Shown here one piece after another: positions 1 through 8,811 of a DNA stretch of 27,040 bases. The DNA comes from Pseudomonadota bacterium (GTDB lineage: Bacteria > Myxococcota_A > Polyangia > Polyangiales > Polyangiaceae): positions 1-27,040 of the forward strand of contig JAEYVE010000023.1 in the NCBI GenBank assembly GCA_023432025.1, given 5' to 3'. Each line of letters opens with the position of its first letter. Within the stretch, counting starts at the first letter, position 1. Under the pieces are notes generated by a model. That model worked only from the letters and a program-made list of their open reading frames with translations. It was not told where the DNA came from and did not search any database. The position numbers and the translations under genes are program-made.

Positions 1-249
1 TGCCCACCGTACCGACCTCGTAAATGTCGTCGGGGTCGGATCGTTCGTGCGGGCGCTCTTCTGGGCGGCGAGGAAAATTTCCTTGTCCCGCTGCATCGCC
101 TCGTCAAGCGCGGCGATGCTCTTTTCCCGGCCCACGAAGAGCTGCGACACCATGTGCGGAAACACGATGATGTCGCGCAGCGGCAGCGCAGGAAGCTGCT
201 TTTTTCCGGGCGCTTGAGCTGAGTCGTTGTTGTCGTTCTTGAAGAACAT
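1..249 (-). CDS. lon: Lon protease, N-terminal fragment, apparent frameshift, cut by window edge
   Basis: Reading from the ATG at 249, the product begins MFFKNDNNDSAQAP, then LPALPLRDIIVFPHM, LFVGREKSIAAL and KEIFLAAQKSARTNDPTP, which is the start of the substrate-binding LAN domain of Lon, an ATP-dependent serine protease that degrades misfolded and regulatory proteins. After NDPTP (near base 35) this frame continues TTFTRSVRW, which is not Lon-like, while the next frame reads DDIYEVGTVG, exactly the expected Lon continuation. One missing base explains both. No stop occurs before base 1, so only 83 codons are visible. The gene is last in the tig-clpP-clpX-lon order, 118 bp beyond clpX. The Shine-Dalgarno is weak. 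Identity is secure. Whether the frameshift is real or an assembly error at a contig end cannot be told from here. Confidence 0.88.
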   Translation of the reverse strand, partial: MFFKNDNNDSAQAPGKKQLPALPLRDIIVFPHMVSQLFVGREKSIAALDEAMQRDKEIFLAAQKSARTNDPTPTTFTRSVRWA

Positions 250-309
250 GATTTCTCGAGGGGGGGGTTCGGCCCTGTCGACGCGACCCGAACCGGACTG
301 GGGGAAGTC

Positions 310-320
310 CTACCCTCGAG
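310..320 (-). promoter_or_regulatory. 11-bp element CTCGAGGGTAG upstream of lon
   Basis: CTACCCTCGAG on the plus strand (CTCGAGGGTAG as read toward lon) lies about 60 bp upstream of the lon start. The identical 11-mer occurs at 1731-1741 upstream of clpX. Its function is unknown. A shared regulatory site is an inference from position only. Confidence 0.3.
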
Positions 321-367
321 GTGCAAGCGACGATCAGCGCATACGTGGCGGGGACGTGGCTCGGCCT

Positions 368-1621
<1,254 letters not shown>

Positions 1622-1693
1622 GGTGCACCTGCTTCGGCGGCAAGCCGCCTACGGCTCAGAAAAGTTGTCGTGTTCGACTTCGAAAAACTGTCA

Positions 1694-1710
1694 CGAAATC
1701 TTAGATTTCG
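1694..1710. promoter_or_regulatory. 17-bp palindrome, operator-like, upstream of clpX
   Basis: CGAAATC-TTA-GATTTCG is a perfect 7-bp inverted repeat with a 3-bp centre, AT-rich against a GC-rich background, about 75-90 bp upstream of the clpX TTG. It does not match the CIRCE element (TTAGCACTC-N9-GAGTGCTAA). A repressor or activator site is plausible but unproven. Confidence 0.35.
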
Positions 1711-1730
1711 CACTCCACCCCCGCAAGGGA

Positions 1731-1741
1731 CTACCCTCGAG
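1731..1741 (-). promoter_or_regulatory. 11-bp element CTCGAGGGTAG upstream of clpX
   Basis: This is the second copy of the 11-mer found at 310-320 upstream of lon. It lies about 110 bp upstream of the clpX start in the same orientation relative to the gene. Confidence 0.3.
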
Positions 1742-2028
1742 AGAGCGGCTTCGGCAGGCTCGAGTGAAGCCTGCGCTCCACAATTTTGACCCGATCTCGG
1801 CGCAAGACACGCGAAATAGCACCGCAAGGTCGAGCAAATGTGCGAGCCGGACAAGTGTCCTTGGCCCGCCGCGCAGAACACGGCAAGGTCCTTTCGACAC
1901 GGCGCACCCGAGGGGGCAAAACTCGCGCAAAAGGGACGGCGGCGTCCGCCACATGACCGACGCCGCCACACCCTACGAAGCAGCCCAACCGCGAGCTCCG
2001 CGAATCGCGGAGGCGTCGCGGCGGCGGC

Positions 2029-2739
2029 TCACGCTTTCTTGTGCTCGAAAATTTCGTCGATCAAGCCGTACTCTTTGGCTTGAGCCGCGCCCATGTAGAA
2101 ATCGCGCTCGATATCCTTGGAGATTTCGTCGCGGTTCCTGCCCGTCGACTGGACCAGAATGTCCGTGATGACGTCCTTCATGTGACGGATTTCACGGGCT
2201 TGGATTTCGATGTCCGTCGCCTGACCGCGCGCGCCGCCCAGCGGCTGATGAATCATGATGCGCGAGTGCGGCAGCGCGAAGCGCCTGCCCTTTTGGCCGG
2301 CGCCGAGCAAGAGCGCACCCATGCTGGCCGCCTGACCGATGCAGATGGTGCTGACCGGGCAACGCACGTACTGCATGGTGTCGAAGATGGCGAGGCCCGC
2401 CGTGACCACGCCACCCGGCGAGTTCACGTAGAGCTGAATGTCCTTGTCCGGGTCTTCGCTCTCGAGGAACAAGAACTGCGCGATGATGATGTTGGCAACG
2501 TCATCGTCCACCGCGCTGCCCAAGAACACGATGCGATCCTTCAGCAAACGGCTGAAGATGTCCCATGTGCGCTCGCCACGATGCGTGGTTTCCACGACGT
2601 GCGGGTAAATGATGCTGCCGGCTTCGATGCGATCGGAGCCGCGCTCCGCGCTCGAGCGCTGGGCCTCGATGTGGAGGCTCGTTTGGCGGCTCTCGAGGAG
2701 TCGCATTGCATCGGCACGGGTCTCGGGTCGCTTCCCCAT
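2029..2739 (-). CDS. clpP: ClpP, proteolytic subunit of Clp protease
   Basis: ClpP is the tetradecameric serine peptidase that degrades substrates delivered by ClpX or ClpA/C. The product is 236 aa. The catalytic triad, counted from the ATG at 2739, is Ser139 (in GQAASMGA), His164 (in MIHQPLGG) and Asp213 (in ERDFYM). The spacings of 25 and 49 residues equal those of the E. coli enzyme. The oxyanion-region motif NSPGG is also present. The N-terminus is about 30 residues longer than the E. coli propeptide and ends before SIIYPHVVE, so it is probably removed by self-processing. The start is ATG 2739, preceded by GGGAG about 8 bp upstream. An in-frame TTG immediately 5' is less likely. It sits between tig and clpX in a classic order. 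Confidence 0.97.
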   Translation of the reverse strand: MGKRPETRADAMRLLESRQTSLHIEAQRSSAERGSDRIEAGSIIYPHVVETTHRGERTWDIFSRLLKDRIVFLGSAVDDDVANIIIAQFLFLESEDPDKDIQLYVNSPGGVVTAGLAIFDTMQYVRCPVSTICIGQAASMGALLLGAGQKGRRFALPHSRIMIHQPLGGARGQATDIEIQAREIRHMKDVITDILVQSTGRNRDEISKDIERDFYMGAAQAKEYGLIDEIFEHKKA

Positions 2740-3094
2740 CAATCGTCTCCCTGTTTACGCCTGGCTCTGTCGAAGGGCGCCGCGGAAGCGGCTTGGACTA
2801 CTGAAACTGGGACCGCTTCTCGGAGCCGCGCGGAGGGCGACCATGCCCGCCGGAGCGAAGCTCCTCTTCGATGAAGCGGCCGAGTCCCTGCTTTTTGAAC
2901 GCTGATGAACCTCACTGGACCGGCTTCGCTCCCCGGCCGCCACGCTTCGTCCGTCCGAGGGCCGAATGCGCTCCAGCTCGGGGCGAGACTGGAAGACCGG
3001 GGGCTCCCTTTGAGATTGGGCCGCCGGGAGGTCGGGTCAACCGGGGAGCCCGAGAAATCCGCAGGACTTCTCGGGCGCCACGGGCCCGGGAGGC
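2740..3094. other. tig-clpP intergenic region
   Basis: This 355-bp spacer lies between two minus-strand genes. It contains the clpP ribosome-binding site (GGGAG, near 2750) and, 18-47 bp after the tig stop, the hairpin at 3048-3076. The rest is GC-rich with only short frames that lack any family signature. I see no RNA gene and no confident promoter. Confidence 0.55.
3048..3076 (-). terminator. hairpin after tig, without U-tract
   Basis: GCCCGAGAA (3048-3056) pairs perfectly with TTCTCGGGC (3068-3076). The intervening bases can extend the stem imperfectly (TCC/GGA). It lies 18 bp past the tig stop in the direction of transcription but is not followed by a T-run, so it may be an attenuating or 3'-end-stabilising hairpin rather than a full intrinsic terminator. 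Confidence 0.4.
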
Positions 3095-4369
3095 TCACTC
3101 GTCGCCGATTTTCGCCTTGGACTCGATGATGTCCAGGACCTTGTTCTCGAGGATCATGCCGATGAGCATTTCGCGACGGCGGGGCTCGGCGTACTCGGCG
3201 CGGAGCTTGGCGACGTTCTTGCCGGTCTGCTCGGCCAGCTCCTTCAGGCCTTCCTCGATCTGCTCGTTGCCGATCTGAATGCCTTCCTTCTTGGCGATTT
3301 CCGCCATCAGGAGCCCGGCGCGCACCTTGACCTCGCTGTCCTCTTGAACGCGCTGGCGCAGCTCGGCGCCGAGGCCACCGACTTGCCCGCCCTGCGAACG
3401 AGCGCGCTGCAGAATTTCCTGCTCGGTCATGCGCATTTGCTGCTGCACGAGCGACGGCGGAACCGGAATGGGGTTCTGCTTCACCAGCTCCGCCACCAAG
3501 CGCTCGGCGAGCGTGTTGTCCGCCTCGTCCTTCTTGCGCGCTTCGATTTGCTTTTTGATGTCCGCCTGCAGATCCGCGAGCGTTTCGAAATCCCCGAGGT
3601 CCTTGGCGAACTCATCGTCCGCGGCGGGCAGCACCCGCTCCTTCAGGTCCTTCAGGTCGATCTTGAAGATGCTGCTCTTGCCCCGCAGCGCGGGGTGCGG
3701 ATGACCAGCCGGCATGTCCACGGCAGCCTCCGCCTTGTCGCCGACCTTCTTGCCGACCAGGGCCTGGTCAATCGACTCGATCAGCTGACCCGAGCCGAGC
3801 TCCACCTGGAAGTCCTTGGCGCCCGCTCCTTCGACCGCCTCACCGTCCACCACGACCTCGAAGTCGATGGTGACGACGTCGCCGGCCTTGGCCTCACGCG
3901 GCGTCTTGGGCAGCTCGAGCGTGGAGTTCGCGCGACGCAGCGCGTCCAGCTCCTGGGTGACCTCTTCGTCCGTGACGGCGAGCGACGGACGCTTCGCTTC
4001 GAGCCCCTCGTACGTGACGCTCTCGATTTGCGGGAGCACCTCGACGCGCGCCTTGTAATTGAATGGCTTGCCGCTCTCGAGCTTCTGCTGCTCGACGGCC
4101 GGCTGCGACACCGGCTGCACGTTCTTCTCGGACACCGCTTGCTGGAAGGTTTCGTCCACGAGGCGCTGCGCCACGTCCGCCGCGACCCGCGCGCCGAACA
4201 CGTGACTGAGCACCGAACGCGGAGCCTTACCGGGACGGAAGCCCTTGATGCGCGCGGTCTTGGCGACGGTCTTGAAGGCCTTTTCGACCTCGGTGCTCAC
4301 GCGGTCAGCGCCCACTTCGACGCTGAGCTCGACCAGAACCGGGCTGATTTTTTCGACGTTGATCTGCAT
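3095..4369 (-). CDS. tig: Trigger factor, ribosome-associated chaperone/prolyl isomerase
   Basis: Trigger factor binds ribosomal protein uL23 at the exit tunnel, shields nascent chains and catalyses prolyl isomerisation. The 424-aa product starts MQINVEKISPVLVEL and carries the ribosome-binding signature GFRPGKAP at 43-50. An FKBP-type PPIase domain follows (about 160-245, including GDVVTIDFE and VELGSGQLI), then the long helical C-terminal chaperone domain (about 250-424). The ATG at 4369 is preferred because the Lon/Clp-cluster family always begins with this MQxxVE-type strand. A 25-residue upstream extension in the same frame is Arg-rich and unlike the family. CAGG lies about 10 bp upstream. 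It is first in the tig-clpP-clpX-lon series, linking nascent-chain folding to degradation. Confidence 0.96.
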   Translation of the reverse strand: MQINVEKISPVLVELSVEVGADRVSTEVEKAFKTVAKTARIKGFRPGKAPRSVLSHVFGARVAADVAQRLVDETFQQAVSEKNVQPVSQPAVEQQKLESGKPFNYKARVEVLPQIESVTYEGLEAKRPSLAVTDEEVTQELDALRRANSTLELPKTPREAKAGDVVTIDFEVVVDGEAVEGAGAKDFQVELGSGQLIESIDQALVGKKVGDKAEAAVDMPAGHPHPALRGKSSIFKIDLKDLKERVLPAADDEFAKDLGDFETLADLQADIKKQIEARKKDEADNTLAERLVAELVKQNPIPVPPSLVQQQMRMTEQEILQRARSQGGQVGGLGAELRQRVQEDSEVKVRAGLLMAEIAKKEGIQIGNEQIEEGLKELAEQTGKNVAKLRAEYAEPRRREMLIGMILENKVLDIIESKAKIGDE

Positions 4370-4656
4370 GGAACGAACCTGATGAATGCGAGCGCGCCCC
4401 CATGCGCGACCTCGACCCCGACTGGAGCTCCTCCGCCGAGGCAAGCTCCCTCTCGCCAGGCCGGCCCCGGCCTCTCACCCTCGCGGAGTCGCCCGAGTCG
4501 AAGCGGAGTCGCCCCGAGTCGAAAGAGGAGCCACGAAAAGCGCAGAGGACGGGTCCCGCGAGTGCTTACCGTCCGGTGTGGATCCAGCAGCCTTCGCGGG
4601 CAAAGGGATGGGCTGAATGGCACGCTGGCTCGGTTGGGTCAAGACGAGCCGAGCGC
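4370..4656. other. region upstream of tig, with imperfect direct repeat
   Basis: This non-coding stretch lies between the small-protein terminator and tig. It presumably contains the tig promoter. An imperfect tandem repeat, GGAGTCGCC(C)CGAGTCGAA, occurs at 4485-4502 and 4505-4523, about 120-155 bp upstream of tig. Frames crossing this stretch lack protein-like composition. No -35/-10 pair was identified with confidence. Confidence 0.45.
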
Positions 4657-4691
4657 AAAAGAAAACCCCCGCGGGAGGCAATCCGCGGGGG
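4657..4691 (-). terminator. Rho-independent terminator of the small acidic protein gene
   Basis: CCCCCGCGG (4666-4674) and CCGCGGGGG (4683-4691) form a perfect 9-bp GC stem with an 8-base loop. Read on the minus strand, the stem is followed directly by TTTTCTTTT (4657-4665). It lies 55-90 bp past the stop of the 4746-4928 gene, after an additional T-rich stretch. This is the clearest intrinsic terminator in the window. Confidence 0.85.
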
Positions 4692-4745
4692 CAGGACTTC
4701 CGGGAGGAAGAAAGACGAAAGCTAAGAAAAAAAAGGAAAAACGAC

Positions 4746-4928
4746 TCAGAAGTCGTCGTCGCTCTCGGCCTCGCGCAGCGCGGCCTCGAACGGGTCGAGA
4801 TCGAAGTCGAGCGCACGATGGTTGTCGGGCATCTCGAGCTCATCGAGCGTCCAACCGGCGCGCATACCGGGACGAATGGCATCGCGCTCGAAGTCGGCGA
4901 AGGAACTGTAACCGCGGGGGTGGGCCAT
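4746..4928 (-). CDS. Small acidic protein of unknown function (60 aa)
   Basis: I do not recognise a named family. The product begins MAHPRGYSSFADFERDAIRPG, contains AGWTLDELE and ends in an acidic stretch (DFDLDPFEAALREAESDDDF). It has no signal peptide, membrane segment or Cys, and looks like a soluble cytoplasmic protein with an aromatic/basic head and an acidic helical tail. The ATG at 4928 follows AGGAGA about 12 bp upstream. In-frame codons further upstream give an Arg/Pro-rich extension that looks non-coding. A strong terminator follows and two hairpins precede it, so it is probably its own transcript, divergent from parA. Codon use (G/C third positions) matches the neighbours. The gene is real on context, but the function is open. 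Confidence 0.72.
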   Translation of the reverse strand: MAHPRGYSSFADFERDAIRPGMRAGWTLDELEMPDNHRALDFDLDPFEAALREAESDDDF

Positions 4929-5347
4929 TGAAGGGGGGTCTCTCCTATCGGTGCGCCCAACGGGCGCGCCGCGAGTGCTGCGCACGCGCAGCAAAGTCTT
5001 GGCGTCTCAACGTGTGCTCCCCAGTGGGATTCACACCTACATCTGCGCACAGACTACGACAGCAGATCAGACGGACCAAGAAAACGCACCTGCCCGTCTT
5101 CACTTCGATATTTGGACCCCGAAGCACTTCCCTGCCCCAGAGCCGACGTATTCGGGGAAGGTCAGTCAGACAGCCGGTCGGTGCTCCCGCACTCCGTCGC
5201 GGGCTCCCCACGTCGCGCTCCACGCGAAACGCGCGAGCACCAAAGACGCCCCTCCCCCGCACCAGAGCCCCAAATCCCGGCCCCGGGACATTTCGCCCCA
5301 CGATGCTCGATTTGAGCCGATCGGCGCTCTAGGCTCTGCGCCCCTCG
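4929..5347. other. divergent intergenic region between small gene and parA, with leader hairpins
   Basis: This 419-bp region must hold promoters for both directions. Three inverted repeats are visible: GCGCCC/GGGCGC (4953-4958, 4962-4967), TGCTGCG/CGCAGCA with loop CACG (4976-4993), and an interrupted hairpin TGTG-TCCC/GGGA-CACA (5013-5035). The first two lie 25-65 bp upstream of the small gene's start on the minus strand and would form a structured leader. They match no riboswitch I know. No ParB-binding (parS) palindrome is present. Frames across the region look non-coding. Confidence 0.5.
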
Positions 5348-6133
<786 letters not shown>

Positions 6134-6167
6134 GGCGCCGCGCGCCACGAACCGCTAGGACGTCATC

Positions 6168-7049
6168 ATGAGCCGATTGGGAAGAGGACTGGGCCGCGGC
6201 CTCGACGCGCTCCTGCCTGCGACGCAGGCGCCGCGCCCCCCAGCGAGCCCCGAGGCCAACTACGGCGCGGGGAACGTCTTCACCTGCCCGCTCGAGCGTA
6301 TCGTTCCGCAGAAGGGCCAACCTAGGCAGCACTTCGTCGACGAAAAGCTCGACGAGCTCGCCCAGTCGATCAAAGAGCATGGCCTCCTCGAGCCGCTCGT
6401 GGTGCGTCGCAAGGGCGACGACCTGTTCGAGATCATCGCGGGCGAGCGCCGCTGGCGCGCCTCGCAGCGCGCAGGCCTCAAGGAAGTACTCGTGGTCGTG
6501 CGAGAAGTGTCGTCTGCGGACGCCTTCGAGCTCGCCATCATCGAGAACATCCAGCGCGAGGACTTGGACGCCATCGAGTTCGCAGAAGCGCTCGATCGCC
6601 TCGTCAAAGAGCACGGCTACACCCAAGAAACTCTCGCGCAAAAGCTGAACAAAGACCGCTCCACCATCGCCAACGCGCTGCGCCTCTTGCGGCTGCCGGA
6701 GCTCGTGCGCACCAAGGTGGTCAGCGGCGAGCTCAGCGAGGGTCACGCGCGCGCCCTCTTGGGTGTACCGGATCCCGCCAAGCTGAACGAGCTGGCGGAG
6801 AAGGTTCTGCGCGGGCACCTGAGCGTGCGCCAAACGGAAGACTTGGTGCGCGGCACCAAGAAGAAGACCGCCCAGGGCGGCGGCGGCGCCGCCGCCAACA
6901 AGTCCGCGAGCGTGCGTGATTTGGAGAAGCGGCTCGAGCGCAAGCTCGGCGCGCGCTGCGAAGTGAAAGATCGCGACGGCAAAGGCGAGATCGTCATCAA
7001 GTACGGCGACCTCGACGAGCTCGATCGCATTTTGGCGCTCGTGCTCTGA
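6168..7049 (+). CDS. parB: ParB/Spo0J centromere-binding CTPase
   Basis: ParB loads at parS sites, uses CTP to clamp and slide on DNA, and stimulates ParA ATPase. The 293-aa product has the ParA-activating N-terminal RLGRGLGRGLDALL, the CTP-binding motif GERRWRA at 92-98, ENIQRED at 126-132, a helix-turn-helix (about 152-177, TLAQKLNKDRSTIANAL), GHARALL at 192-198, and a short C-terminal dimerisation domain (about 235-293). AGGA sits 8 bp before the ATG. The last five codons (ALVL-stop) are the first unit of a 15-bp tandem repeat that continues past the stop. No parS site was found in the window, so the centromere must lie elsewhere. Confidence 0.96.
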   Translation: MSRLGRGLGRGLDALLPATQAPRPPASPEANYGAGNVFTCPLERIVPQKGQPRQHFVDEKLDELAQSIKEHGLLEPLVVRRKGDDLFEIIAGERRWRASQRAGLKEVLVVVREVSSADAFELAIIENIQREDLDAIEFAEALDRLVKEHGYTQETLAQKLNKDRSTIANALRLLRLPELVRTKVVSGELSEGHARALLGVPDPAKLNELAEKVLRGHLSVRQTEDLVRGTKKKTAQGGGGAAANKSASVRDLEKRLERKLGARCEVKDRDGKGEIVIKYGDLDELDRILALVL

Positions 7050-7123
7050 GCGCTCCTGCTCTGGGCGCTCCTGCTCTGGGCGCTCGCGCTCTGAGCGCTC
7101 GTGCTCTGGGCGCTCGTGCTCTG
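7034..7123 (+). repeat. six 15-bp tandem repeats overlapping the parB 3' end
   Basis: Six head-to-tail units of RGCGCTCNNGCTCTG start at 7034, 7049, 7064, 7079, 7094 and 7109. The first unit encodes the final parB codons. In parB's frame each unit reads Ala-Leu-x-Leu followed by TGA or TGG, depending on whether the next unit starts with A or G. The parB stop is therefore itself part of the repeat, and a second in-frame TGA occurs at the end of unit 4. Confidence 0.9.
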
Positions 7124-7155
7124 GCGCGCGCTCGCTCACCTGCGCGGCGACGTAC

Positions 7156-7272
7156 GGTGCTGGCTCGCGGGAGCGGACGTGCTTGGCGCAGCTTCGTCGA
7201 GAGCGCGAGAGTCGTGCGGCGCTGGCTCGCGGAGCGGACGTGCTTTTGCGATGCTCGTCGAGATCCCGAGAG
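7156..7272 (+). repeat. imperfect 62-bp-period direct repeat
   Basis: Two diverged copies, 7156-7211 and 7218-7272, share GCTGGCTCGCGG, GAGCGGACGTGCTT and CGTCGAGA with small indels between. Together with the 15-bp array they fill most of the spacer between parB and the EGF lipoprotein. No gene signature is seen here. Confidence 0.65.
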
Positions 7273-7347
7273 CCGAAGGTTAGCGATGCTGGGGCGGGGG
7301 CTTGCTTTGTTCTTGACGACGGACCGCTCCGTTGGGGAGATGTGAGA

Positions 7348-8778
7348 ATGAGATTGTTCGAGGGGAGCGCGAGGCGGGGCGTTGCTATCGTACTGGGTGG
7401 TGTGGCGTTAGCGCTGAGTCATGCCTGCTCCGCGCCCGATCGGGATTTTTCGTCGGGCGACGAAACGGGCGGTCAAGCTGGCGCAACGAGCGCCGCGGGC
7501 AGCAGCTCGGGTGGCAAGGGCTCGGGCGCTCAGGGCTCGGGCGCTCAGGGCTCGGGCGGCGCAAAGAGCTCCGGGGGCTCGAAAGGAAGCGGCGCAACGG
7601 GCGGCTCGGGCGGAACCACTTCGTCCGAATGCGGCGACACCGTCTGCGAGCACGGCGGCGCGTGCATCGAGGACGAACTAACCTTTTCGTGCGACTGCTC
7701 CGGCACGGGCTACACGGGCGACACGTGCGAGGACGACATCGACGAATGTGCGGACTCGCCCTGCGAAAATGACAGCGAGTGCGTAGACACTCCGGGCAGC
7801 TACGAGTGTGATTGTAGCGGCGTGCCGACGCACGCGGGCAGGCACTGTGACCAGCTTCGCTTCGAGCTCTTGCCGGAAGGGTTCACCGCCAGCGCCCTCA
7901 GCGCGGACGGCAGCGTCGTCGTAGGAAAGGACGCCTACGGGCGGGCCGTGAAGTACGTAGACGGCGAAGTCAGGCTCCTCGGTTCGTACGTTGGAGATCT
8001 CGGCAGCGTCGCCCACGCGGTCAGTTCCGATGGACGGGTCGTCTTTGGAGAGAGCTCCTTGAACGACACGTCGCGAGCGGTGCGCTGGAGCGGCACGGGG
8101 ATCACCCTCATGGAAATGCCGGAGGGATACAAGGCTTGCGCGGCGACCAGCGTCACCCCGGACGGGCGTTTCGTCGCCGGCACCTGCGACGGGAACGTGG
8201 TGCGCTGGGTGGACGGAGAGCTCGAAGAGCTCGGCGTTGCCGATGGGGTGATGGCTTGTAGCGCCAGCACGATCAGCGCCGACGGAAGGACGATCGGCGG
8301 TGCTTGCTTTCAGAGCTCGTACGTGAGGGCGTTCGTTTGGAACGAAGACACGGGGTTCGTGATCTTGATCCCTCTTTCGCAGGCAACCCAGTGCAGGGTC
8401 GAGGCGCTCTCTTTCGATGGGTCACTCGCCATCGGCTCGTGCTCGACGACCACGGAGGGCCTCGCGGTCTATTGGGGGGACTCCGAGGGCGCGCGCACGC
8501 TTCACAATACGGAAACCGGGGTCTACACGGTAGGCAACCCACGCGCGATGACGAGTGATGGCTCCCTCATCGTCGGAAACAACAGCGTCGCCGCGGTCTG
8601 GACCGGGATCGACGCAGAAATCCAACCCCTCGTGGATCGCCTGCCCACCGGTGCCGCGAACGCCTGGGCCCTGAAGTCCGCTAACGACGTCAGCGAAAAC
8701 GGCAAGGTGATCCTGGGCACAGCCACGATCCAACAGCCCGAATACACCGAACGGTCTTTCCTCGCTCGGCTCGACTGA
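7348..8778 (+). CDS. Putative lipoprotein with two EGF modules and seven HAF-type repeats
   Basis: The 476-aa product starts at ATG 7348, with GGGGAG about 10 bp upstream. It has a hydrophobic signal (11-26) ending at Cys27 (weak lipobox SHAC), a Gly/Ser linker (40-92), and EGF module 1 (Cys95, 100, 106, 115, 117, 128). EGF module 2 (Cys134-167) carries the DIDEC calcium-binding lead. Residues 183-476 hold seven repeats of the form (S)xDGxxVxG...RAxxW, for example LSADGSVVVG, VSSDGRVVFG and MTSDGSLIVG, which resemble HAF repeats and probably close a seven-bladed propeller. Such proteins are typically surface or periplasmic. No catalytic site is visible, and ligand binding or adhesion is inference. 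It is monocistronic, with a hairpin after the stop. Confidence 0.82.
   Translation: MRLFEGSARRGVAIVLGGVALALSHACSAPDRDFSSGDETGGQAGATSAAGSSSGGKGSGAQGSGAQGSGGAKSSGGSKGSGATGGSGGTTSSECGDTVCEHGGACIEDELTFSCDCSGTGYTGDTCEDDIDECADSPCENDSECVDTPGSYECDCSGVPTHAGRHCDQLRFELLPEGFTASALSADGSVVVGKDAYGRAVKYVDGEVRLLGSYVGDLGSVAHAVSSDGRVVFGESSLNDTSRAVRWSGTGITLMEMPEGYKACAATSVTPDGRFVAGTCDGNVVRWVDGELEELGVADGVMACSASTISADGRTIGGACFQSSYVRAFVWNEDTGFVILIPLSQATQCRVEALSFDGSLAIGSCSTTTEGLAVYWGDSEGARTLHNTETGVYTVGNPRAMTSDGSLIVGNNSVAAVWTGIDAEIQPLVDRLPTGAANAWALKSANDVSENGKVILGTATIQQPEYTERSFLARLD
7517..7558 (+). repeat. 15-bp coding repeat in the Gly/Ser linker
   Basis: AGGGCTCGGGCGCTC is repeated at 7517 and 7532 with a partial third copy at 7547. 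It encodes the GSGAQ repeats of the lipoprotein linker, so it is an in-frame length-variable tract rather than a separate element. Confidence 0.75.
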
Positions 8779-8782
8779 AACA

Positions 8783-8807
8783 TCGCGGCGAGCGAACCTC
8801 GCCGCGA
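8783..8807. terminator. bidirectional hairpin between convergent genes
   Basis: TCGCGGCGAG (8783-8792) pairs perfectly with CTCGCCGCGA (8798-8807) around a 5-base loop. It occupies the 33-bp gap between the lipoprotein stop (8778) and the transporter stop (8812). Only short T-runs flank it, so it is a likely shared terminator of moderate strength. Confidence 0.65.
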
Positions 8808-8811
8808 AAGC

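Larger units (their letters stand above)
1622..2028. other. clpP-clpX intergenic region with palindrome and hairpins
   Basis: This 407-bp spacer lies between two minus-strand genes, and I see no credible coding sequence in it. It holds a 17-bp perfect palindrome at 1694-1710, the 11-bp element shared with the lon upstream region at 1731-1741, and a 7-bp stem hairpin GCAGGCT/AGCCTGC at 1754-1760 and 1768-1774 without a U-tract. A short GGCGG/CCGCC hairpin lies just upstream of the clpX ribosome-binding region. The unusual length for a clpP-clpX spacer suggests an independent clpX promoter, but no convincing -35/-10 pair could be picked out. Confidence 0.6.

Noticed and set aside
1754..1774. 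hairpin as clpP terminator
   Set aside because: A 7-bp stem without a T-run, more than 250 bp past the clpP stop; too weak to call.
3344..5332. 662-codon open frame on the plus strand
   Set aside because: It lies antisense to tig and the small gene and runs through spacers with changing composition, and no domain is recognisable.
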